NCBI GenBank assembly: GCA_015485375.1
Contig: WFTU01000093.1
Coordinates: 1-11,619 of the forward strand
Direction of reading: 5' to 3'
DNA from: Paracoccaceae bacterium
GTDB lineage: Bacteria; Pseudomonadota; Alphaproteobacteria; Rhodobacterales; Rhodobacteraceae
DNA: 11,619 nucleotides
Of this stretch, positions 7,424-11,619 are shown piece after piece. The notes under the pieces were generated by a model. It saw only the letters and a program-made list of their open reading frames with translations. It made no database searches and was not told the origin of the DNA. The position numbers and the translations under genes are program-made. Every line of letters starts with the position of its first letter. Positions within the stretch are counted from its first letter, which is position 1.

Positions 7424-8880
7424 ATATATTTCATTTCGAGGTAATCCTCGACCCCGTGGTGCGAGCCCTCGCGGCCAAGGCCGGACTGTTTGACGCCGCC
7501 GAAGGGTGCGACCTCGGTCGAAATCAGGCCGGTGTTCACCCCGACCATACCGTATTCCAGCGCCTCGGCCACGCGCCAGACGCGGCTGAGGTCGTTGGCG
7601 TAGAAATAGGAGGCCAGCCCGAAGATCGTGTCGTTGGCCTGCTCGATCACGTCCGCCTCGTCAACGAAGGAAAACAGCGGAGCGACCGGACCGAAGGTCT
7701 CGTCATTGGTCACCTGCATGTCACGGGTGACGCCGGTCAGGATGGTGGGTTCAAAGAACGTCCCGCCCAGCGCGTGCCGATGCCCGCCGGTCACCAGTTT
7801 CGCGCCCTTGGCGGTGGCGTCGCGGATGTGTTCCTGCACCTTGTCCACAGCCGCCTCGTTGATCAGCGGACCGGTGGTGACGCCCTCGTCAAACCCGTCC
7901 CCGACGTTCATTTCGGCCACGGCCACGGCCAGTTTCTCGGCAAAGGCCTCGTAGACACCTTCCTGCACATAGATCCGGTTGGCACAAACGCAGGTCTGGC
8001 CGTTGTTGCGGTATTTGGAGATCATCGCCCCCTCGACCGCCGCATCCAGATCGGCGTCGTCGAAAACGATAAACGGCGCGTTGCCACCCAGTTCCATCGA
8101 CATTTTCATCACCTGATCGGCACCCTGACGCAACAGGATACGGCCAACCTCGGTCGAGCCGGTGAAGGTCAGCTTGCGCACTTTCGGGTTGGAGGTGAAC
8201 TCCTTGCCGATCTCGGGACTGTTGGTCGAGGTCACGACCGAGAAAACCCCCGCAGGCACGCCGGCGCGTTCCGCCAGCACCGCCATGGCCAGCGCGGAAA
8301 GCGGCGTATCCTCGGCAGGTTTGGAGATAAACGTGCAGCCCACCGCCAGCGCCGGACCGACCTTGCGCGCGATCATGGCGTTGGGGAAGTTCCACGGCGT
8401 GATCGAGGCGACAACCCCCACCGGCTGTTTCAGCACGAGGATGCGCTTGTCCTCCTGATGGCCGGGAATGGTCTCGCCGTAAATCCGTTTGGCTTCCTCG
8501 GAAAACCACTCGATGAAGGAGGCGCCATAAAGGATCTCGCCGCGCGCTTCGGGGAAGGGTTTGCCCATCTCCGCCGTCAGGATCATGCCGAGGTCGTCGG
8601 CGTTCTCGATCATAAGATCAAACCACTTGCGAAGAACGGCGGCGCGGTCCTTGCCGGTGCGCGCGGCCCATGCCTTCTGGCTGGCGTAGGCGGCATCGAT
8701 GGCGCGGGCGGTCTCGGCCGCGGTCATGTCCGGCACGGTGCAAATCACATCGCCGCGCGCGGGGTTGATCACGTCGAAGGTCTTGCCGCTGTCGGCATCG
8801 ACCCACTCGCCATTAACATAGGCTTGCGTGCAAAGCAGCGAGGGATCGTTGAGGCGGGATTTCAGATCGGTGTTCGGCAT
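7408..8880 (-). CDS. gabD: NAD(P)-dependent succinate-semialdehyde dehydrogenase
   Basis: A full-length (490 residue) aldehyde dehydrogenase that oxidises succinic semialdehyde to succinate, the last step of GABA catabolism, in the cytoplasm. Visible catalytic elements are N164 in TPWNFP, K187 in ISKPAE, the FTGSTEVGR loop (239-247), the general base E263 in MELGGNAPF, and the nucleophile C297 in NNGQTCVCANR. A second cysteine two residues on (C299) gives the CVC arrangement that acts as a redox-sensitive disulfide in human SSADH. The C-terminal end with SGLGREGS...GVEDYLEMKY is characteristic of the GabD subfamily rather than generic ALDHs. AAAGGA (plus-strand 8889-8894) eight bases before the ATG supports the start. 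It is the first gene of a unit with the overlapping PuuB-like oxidase. Glutarate-semialdehyde dehydrogenase (DavD) activity is possible, as these enzymes are close relatives. Confidence 0.94.
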   Translation of the reverse strand: MPNTDLKSRLNDPSLLCTQAYVNGEWVDADSGKTFDVINPARGDVICTVPDMTAAETARAIDAAYASQKAWAARTGKDRAAVLRKWFDLMIENADDLGMILTAEMGKPFPEARGEILYGASFIEWFSEEAKRIYGETIPGHQEDKRILVLKQPVGVVASITPWNFPNAMIARKVGPALAVGCTFISKPAEDTPLSALAMAVLAERAGVPAGVFSVVTSTNSPEIGKEFTSNPKVRKLTFTGSTEVGRILLRQGADQVMKMSMELGGNAPFIVFDDADLDAAVEGAMISKYRNNGQTCVCANRIYVQEGVYEAFAEKLAVAVAEMNVGDGFDEGVTTGPLINEAAVDKVQEHIRDATAKGAKLVTGGHRHALGGTFFEPTILTGVTRDMQVTNDETFGPVAPLFSFVDEADVIEQANDTIFGLASYFYANDLSRVWRVAEALEYGMVGVNTGLISTEVAPFGGVKQSGLGREGSHHGVEDYLEMKYICMSV

Positions 8881-8900
8881 GTCGGGAGTCCTTTGCTCAA

Positions 8901-8914
8901 TGGCGCCAGCGCCA
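8901..8914. promoter_or_regulatory. perfect dyad upstream of gabD, candidate operator
   Basis: TGGCGC-CA-GCGCCA is a perfect inverted repeat with 6-base arms and a 2-base centre. It is centred about 27 bases upstream of the gabD start, just downstream of the candidate promoter, where a repressor could block transcription. The two-base spacer is too short for a normal RNA hairpin, which favours a protein site if it is functional. No regulator gene lies in the window, so its meaning is unproved, and GC-rich DNA makes chance dyads fairly likely. Confidence 0.3.
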
Positions 8915-8932
8915 GTTTCCTGACGCTAGGTG

Positions 8933-8961
8933 AGCATATTCCCGAGGGGCCTTCAAGCCAA
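8933..8961 (-). promoter_or_regulatory. candidate promoter for the gabD-oxidase unit
   Basis: On the minus strand, TTGGCT (plus 8956-8961) and TATGCT (plus 8933-8938) are separated by 17 bases. Transcription would begin near 8926, leaving a leader of about 45 bases that includes the 8901-8914 dyad. The -35 box is poor (three of six). The element lies in the 86-base gap after the upstream membrane-protein gene, so read-through from that gene is an alternative. Confidence 0.27.
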
Positions 8962-8966
8962 ATAAA

Positions 8967-9377
8967 TCAGCCGAAAACAGCCACCGCCAGCGCCACGGCA
9001 ATGATCGACAGAACCCCGGATGTGCGCCCGAGTTTGTCCATATAGGCGGGCGGTGGCGTGCCGGATTTGGCGGCTTTCATACCCTGATACATCATCCAGA
9101 GGCTGATCAGCAGCATGACGGCGGCCACGACCAGTTTCGTGCTGAACAGGGCACCGAGTGCTTCATCGAAGCCCCGAACCATGACCAGACCGGTCAGCCA
9201 GAGCAGCACAATGCCGGACAGGCCGAACATGCCGAGGATGGGTTTGATTTTCTTGACCACATCGGGCGGCGGCCCGCCCCCGAGTTTCTTCTGCGCGACA
9301 GCCACACCAAGCGATCCGAAACCGGCGGCGGCGCCGAGCATCAGACCCAGAAAATGAAAGAATTTCACGATTTCCAT
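8967..9377 (-). CDS. Small four-helix integral membrane protein, function unknown
   Basis: A 136-residue hydrophobic protein that I cannot assign to a characterised function. Four likely membrane segments are seen at about residues 5-28, 47-68, 80-100 and 114-135. A basic, Gly/Pro-rich loop (QKKLGGGPPPDVVKKIKP) follows the first helix, and a second basic Gly/Pro-rich loop (MKAAKSGTPPPAYMDKLGR) follows the third; both probably face the cytoplasm. A histidine in the first helix (FFHFLGLMLG) loosely recalls CopD or DUF2269-type membrane proteins, but this is only an impression. The start is supported by GGGGAG (plus 9386-9391) eight bases before the ATG. It has its own promoter candidate. It is on the same strand as gabD, 86 bases upstream, so co-transcription is possible but not shown. 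Confidence 0.8.
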   Translation of the reverse strand: MEIVKFFHFLGLMLGAAAGFGSLGVAVAQKKLGGGPPPDVVKKIKPILGMFGLSGIVLLWLTGLVMVRGFDEALGALFSTKLVVAAVMLLISLWMMYQGMKAAKSGTPPPAYMDKLGRTSGVLSIIAVALAVAVFG

Positions 9378-9406
9378 AACACTTGCTCCCCTGTTCTTTT
9401 AACCAG

Positions 9407-9435
9407 AGTGTATCCTGTCCGTCGGTTTATTCCAA
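9407..9435 (-). promoter_or_regulatory. sigma70-like promoter for the four-helix membrane protein gene
   Basis: On the minus strand, TTGGAA (plus 9430-9435) and TACACT (plus 9407-9412) are separated by 17 bases, each matching the consensus at four of six positions. Transcription would begin near 9400, giving a short leader of about 23 bases that contains the GGGGAG ribosome site. It lies directly after the hairpin that follows the Hint gene, which fits a boundary between two transcription units. Confidence 0.5.
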
Positions 9436-9440
9436 TAGAG

Positions 9441-9477
9441 TGAAGCCAAGGGGCGATCACGCCGTCCGGTCGCTTCA
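9441..9477 (-). terminator. nested hairpin at the end of the Hint-protein gene
   Basis: TGAAGC (9441-9446) and GCTTCA (9472-9477) form an outer 6-bp stem, and GGCG (9452-9455) with CGCC (9460-9463) forms an inner 4-bp stem with a 4-base loop. The structure starts at the stop codon of the Hint gene. It could slow or end transcription, or protect the 3' end, but no T-run follows, so it is not a textbook intrinsic terminator. Confidence 0.35.
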
Positions 9478-10515
9478 GTGAACTGTTTGCCTGTCCGCCG
9501 CGTCGTCGCGGAAACGGGCCAATGCGCGCATCTCGTAGGCCTTGAGCGCGGGTCGGCAGGTGCCCGTCAATCGCGCCGTATCTTTCGCGAGATCGGGGAA
9601 CAGCTCGAACAACTCGCGTTTGACATCCTCGTCTAGCGCGCTGATGCCGACCTGCCCCGGGAAAAAACTCTCGGTTTCGAGGTTTTCGGAGTAAACGATT
9701 TCGTGGGTATCAAACAGGATGTGGAAATACTCGACATCCGATCCGTCATCCTGAACGGTGATATTGACGCCATCAACCAGATACTTTGCCGCGACAAGAA
9801 CCTCGTTGGTGCCGAACATCAGATCGACGTCCATACCACGAAGCAATATCCGGTGCTGTGGCGAAACATACAGAGGGCGCGACGGGGCGTTTTTCCCGAA
9901 AGTATCGCAAGCGATGCGGATAGGGCGCAGGTGGGGTTTTTCATGCAGGGTTGTGCTTGAAATCCGCGTTGATCCAATCCAGCGAACCCTACGATATGCG
10001 CCACCGGCTGTCAGCACCTCGGTGTCGGTAGTTATATCCTCCACCGCAGTCTGCCCGTCCCGAGTCGCGATCAGGGTTCCGCGGGCAAAACAGACAATCG
10101 TGATATTTGGATCGACCGTGGTGTTGTTGTTTTCCGACAGGGCATCGATCGTGAAAGTATACGTGCCGCCGTCCCAGCCAGTATAGGTAAACGTATGGAT
10201 TGTTCCGGAAATGGTGTGCGTATCCCATCCGTAAATCTGGAAGGAGTCGCCGGAATCCAGTTTCTCGGTTATAAATCCGAAATTGTCGTTAAACCCCGAC
10301 AAATCAATAATAAATACATCATCGCCTCCAGGCCCCTGTCCAGCTTCGGTGGCCGTTCCGGTTCCGAATTTGTCAATCTCGATCGTACCGGAGAGGTTCC
10401 CGCCATCAAGGAAAGTGGTGGTTTGCGTATCATTTGCGTTGCCGGTAGAAAAGTCGGTGTATTTAACTTTGGTGATACCGGTTGTGAGGCTGATAGACAG
10501 CGTTTCGACGGCCAT
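9475..10515 (-). CDS. Hint_2-domain protein (hedgehog/intein-type autoprocessing fold)
   Basis: A 346-residue protein in two parts. Residues 1-140 form a Thr/Gly/Asp-rich, probably all-beta domain with GGDDVFIIDLSGFNDNFGF and IYGWD, a style common in secreted Rhodobacterales proteins. A Hint domain follows. Its nucleophile would be C142 (IVCFARGTLIATRDGQTAVEDI); VRWIG follows at 177-181; the hedgehog-type [S/T]xxH motif is S218-P-Q-H221 (YVSPQHRILLRG); and YFHILFDTHEIVYSENLETESFFPG (263-287) completes the core. The C-terminal RPALKAYEMRALAR resembles the tail of other Hint_2 proteins. No Asn-plus-nucleophile splice junction is seen, so N-terminal cleavage rather than splicing is the plausible chemistry. 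No classical signal peptide is present. The start is the ATG at 10515, because GGAG (plus 10522-10525) lies six bases upstream; an upstream TTG would overlap that site. The N-terminal half is AT-rich. The biological role is unknown. Confidence 0.87.
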   Translation of the reverse strand: MAVETLSISLTTGITKVKYTDFSTGNANDTQTTTFLDGGNLSGTIEIDKFGTGTATEAGQGPGGDDVFIIDLSGFNDNFGFITEKLDSGDSFQIYGWDTHTISGTIHTFTYTGWDGGTYTFTIDALSENNNTTVDPNITIVCFARGTLIATRDGQTAVEDITTDTEVLTAGGAYRRVRWIGSTRISSTTLHEKPHLRPIRIACDTFGKNAPSRPLYVSPQHRILLRGMDVDLMFGTNEVLVAAKYLVDGVNITVQDDGSDVEYFHILFDTHEIVYSENLETESFFPGQVGISALDEDVKRELFELFPDLAKDTARLTGTCRPALKAYEMRALARFRDDAADRQTVH

Positions 10516-10576
10516 AAAGAACTCCAATAAACATCTACAAGCCCACCCCTACCTTCTGGGAATTAACATATCACCT

Positions 10577-10604
10577 CGCGGCAGGCAAATCGTTAGCCTG
10601 CGCG
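10577..10604 (-). terminator. strong hairpin at the end of the kinase-like gene
   Basis: GCAGGC (10581-10586) and GCCTGC (10596-10601) pair perfectly around a 9-base loop. The stem extends by CGC/GCG (10577-10579 with 10602-10604) around one bulged G. The loop contains the TAA stop of the kinase-like gene. No T-run follows on the minus strand, so it may be an attenuating or 3'-protecting structure rather than a full terminator. It separates the kinase-like gene from the Hint gene. Confidence 0.4.
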
Positions 10605-11417
10605 TGAGGAATCCAGCGCCAACGGGATCATGGTTCGTATCAGGGTTCCAAGATCGACATCGGCTGGAACAAGTGTTTCCGGGTGTGAACGGTACCCCGC
10701 GACCAGTTCGGGCAGGACTCTGTCAACATTTTCGGTTTTCAGGTCCACCAGTGCATAGGCCGCCATGCACAAATCCCAGCCTGCGGGTTTCATCATACTG
10801 TTGTCGAAATCTACGCCGAGGACATTCCCCTGCACATCGATCAGGAAATTTTCCAGCGCGTTGTCGTTTCGGGCCAGAACCATCGTGGATATTCCGAACT
10901 GCCCGAGAATTCCTGACAGGTCCTGAAAGACCTCCGACTCCTGTAGATCCGGATAGTTTTCCAGATAGGCGGCCCAATCGGTGCTGGCAACCTCCTTCGG
11001 CATGGCGCTCTCGAACGTCGCTATCCAGAGTCCCGCCTTGCGAGCGAAATCTTCCAGCGATAGCCCTTTCGGCAACTCACGTGCCGTATTTCCTTCGACA
11101 TAACGCGAAAGCACAAAGCGGCCCGTATCGGAAAATTGCAGGAACGGCGGCGCGAGGTTCTTTCCCTTAAGCAGCAGCTGTACGTCCCGTTCGCGCCGGA
11201 AGGCCGCGTGCCCATCGGGCGTATCATCAAAGGCTTTGAGCACACCTTTCAAATCTGCCGCCGATAACAGGAACGTGGTCGCGAACCTTCCAGACTTCAA
11301 AATGCTTGCGTCGAGCTTTTCCACTGTCGGCTCTGCGCCCAACGCATAAACGAAGTCGTAGCAGAACTGCTCGAAAAATTGCTGGAATTCGGAAAGCGGG
11401 CGACTCATGTAAAGCAT
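10593..11417 (-). CDS. Divergent APH/choline-kinase-fold phosphotransferase-like protein
   Basis: A 274-residue protein of unknown function that I place in the aminoglycoside-phosphotransferase-like kinase fold from motif order. An N-lobe strand carries K61 (GVLKAF), the likely ATP-binding lysine, and a helix carries E76 (FRRERDVQLLLK), its likely partner. The hinge-like segment is FVLSRYVEGNT (101-111). The catalytic loop is LARNDNALENFLID: D185 and N190 have the spacing of HGDxxxxN, but the histidine position is R183. Next comes VLGVDFDNS, where D203 or D205 would be the second metal ligand, then PAGWDLCMAAYAL, matching the GDPxxDLA segment of the family. All key acidic residues are present, so activity is possible. 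There is no signal peptide. The first ATG (11417) is used; a second at 11408 is equally plausible, and neither has a strong ribosome site. The substrate cannot be inferred, and a resistance role is not supported. Confidence 0.75.
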   Translation of the reverse strand: MLYMSRPLSEFQQFFEQFCYDFVYALGAEPTVEKLDASILKSGRFATTFLLSAADLKGVLKAFDDTPDGHAAFRRERDVQLLLKGKNLAPPFLQFSDTGRFVLSRYVEGNTARELPKGLSLEDFARKAGLWIATFESAMPKEVASTDWAAYLENYPDLQESEVFQDLSGILGQFGISTMVLARNDNALENFLIDVQGNVLGVDFDNSMMKPAGWDLCMAAYALVDLKTENVDRVLPELVAGYRSHPETLVPADVDLGTLIRTMIPLALDSSRAG

Positions 11418-11441
11418 CCGGACGGGGGACAGGTCTGCAAG

Positions 11442-11467
11442 ACTATACCCGATTGGCCGTCTGTCAA
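11442..11467 (-). promoter_or_regulatory. candidate promoter of the kinase-like gene, next to the IS end
   Basis: On the minus strand a perfect TTGACA (plus 11462-11467) is followed by TATAGT (plus 11442-11447, five of six). The spacer is only 14 bases, shorter than the usual 16-18, so strength is doubtful. Transcription would begin near 11435, about 18 bases before the first ATG. The -35 box is only a few bases from the inferred insertion-sequence border, so any upstream activating DNA would have been displaced. Confidence 0.35.
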
Positions 11468-11470
11468 AAC

Positions 11471-11619
11471 CTAGGGTCAGGACCTATTAATCCACTTGCG
11501 CATTTTGGGTTGTTCTGAATCAATGCTCACCAACATCAGGAGGGCAGTATGTCGGATCAATTTTGGCTCAGCGAAGAACAGTTGGCTCGGATCGAGCCTT
11601 ATTTCCCCTTGTCGCACGG
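11471..11619 (+). mobile_element. Left end of an IS5-family (IS427-group-like) insertion sequence, continues beyond window
   Basis: The border is inferred from CTAG (11471-11474), a target sequence used by several IS427-group elements, followed by GGTCAGGACC (11475-11484), which looks like the tip of a terminal inverted repeat. The transposase begins about 75 bases further in, as is normal for this group. The other end is outside the window, so neither the inverted repeat nor the target duplication can be confirmed, and the exact border may differ by a few bases. Confidence 0.6.
11549..11619 (+). CDS. IS5-family transposase, N-terminal fragment (cut by window end)
   Basis: Only 23 codons are visible, but MSDQFWLSEEQLARIEPYFP then LSH is the very characteristic opening of IS427-group IS5 transposases in alphaproteobacteria (MS.xFWLs..QxxRIxPyFP.shG). 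A strong AGGAGGG ribosome site (11538-11544) lies four bases before the ATG. The DDE catalytic residues lie beyond the window, so intactness cannot be judged. In this group the transposase may be split over two frames. Confidence 0.85.
   Translation, partial: MSDQFWLSEEQLARIEPYFPLSH

Noticed and set aside
6245..7444. Open frame on the plus strand (399 codons) opposite the FAD oxidase
   Set aside because: It is antisense to a gene with clear FAD-binding motifs, and its translation is low-complexity Arg/Gly/Gln-rich with no domain.
7437..7450. Dyad CGAGG-TAAT-CCTCG just before the oxidase start
   Set aside because: It lies in gabD codons for the strongly conserved EDYLE segment, so protein constraint explains it. 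A role in coupling the oxidase's translation cannot be excluded but is not supported.
7456..9045. Open frame on the plus strand (529 codons) opposite gabD
   Set aside because: It is antisense to an unmistakable GabD and rich in His, Gly and Arg without any motif. It is a composition artefact.
9475..10515. True protein-splicing intein
   Set aside because: There is no C-terminal His-Asn followed by Cys/Ser/Thr junction, no homing endonuclease and no split host protein around the Hint domain.
10516..10527. TTG start giving the Hint protein four extra N-terminal residues
   Set aside because: The TTG overlaps the GGAG ribosome site that is correctly spaced for the ATG at 10515, so the ATG is the better start.
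10593..11417. Antibiotic-resistance aminoglycoside kinase
   Set aside because: Only the general fold is suggested. The HxD histidine is altered, and no substrate-binding features of resistance enzymes are recognisable.
1..11619. tRNA, rRNA, CRISPR array, prophage or defence-gene cluster
   Set aside because: I saw no cloverleaf-like gene, spaced direct repeats, phage structural genes or nuclease/helicase genes on either strand; nearly all the DNA is accounted for by the listed genes.

Overview
The window looks like chromosomal DNA from a Gram-negative alphaproteobacterium, probably of the Rhodobacterales (Roseobacter-type). This is an inference from GC-rich coding DNA, a Hint_2-type protein of the kind common in that group, an Hsp33 with the CxC...CxxC zinc site, an RND efflux pair, and an IS5/IS427-like transposase start. 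No RNA gene, CRISPR array or prophage is visible. Every stretch longer than about 130 bases is coding.

Layout. Positions 1-4199 (+) hold the 3' part of a periplasmic adaptor gene whose last codon overlaps the start of a complete RND permease gene (ATGA overlap); together they would form an inner-membrane export pump. A sulfotransferase-family gene (4220-5023, -) converges on the pump operon. It is transcribed divergently from hslO (5147-6106, +), the redox-regulated chaperone Hsp33. Converging on hslO is a two-gene catabolic unit (-): gabD-type succinate-semialdehyde dehydrogenase (7408-8880), then an FAD-dependent amine/amino-acid oxidase (6137-7423) that starts inside the end of gabD. Upstream of gabD on the same strand is a small four-helix membrane protein (8967-9377) with its own good sigma70-like promoter.

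The right part (9475-11417, -) is accessory in character. It has a Hint-domain protein whose N-terminal half is markedly AT-richer than the rest of the window, preceded by a gene for a divergent aminoglycoside-phosphotransferase-fold kinase in which the usual HxD histidine is replaced by arginine. Immediately upstream of the kinase-like gene lies the left end of an IS5-family element whose transposase (11549 onward, +) runs off the window.

How the genes work together. The adaptor and permease form one efflux system. The oxidase and GabD probably act in sequence on an amine or amino acid, ending in succinate. The Hint protein and kinase-like protein may be a functional pair, but only their adjacency supports this. 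The most unusual material is the Hint/kinase-like pair next to the insertion sequence. I see no clear evidence for a complete new multi-gene system.
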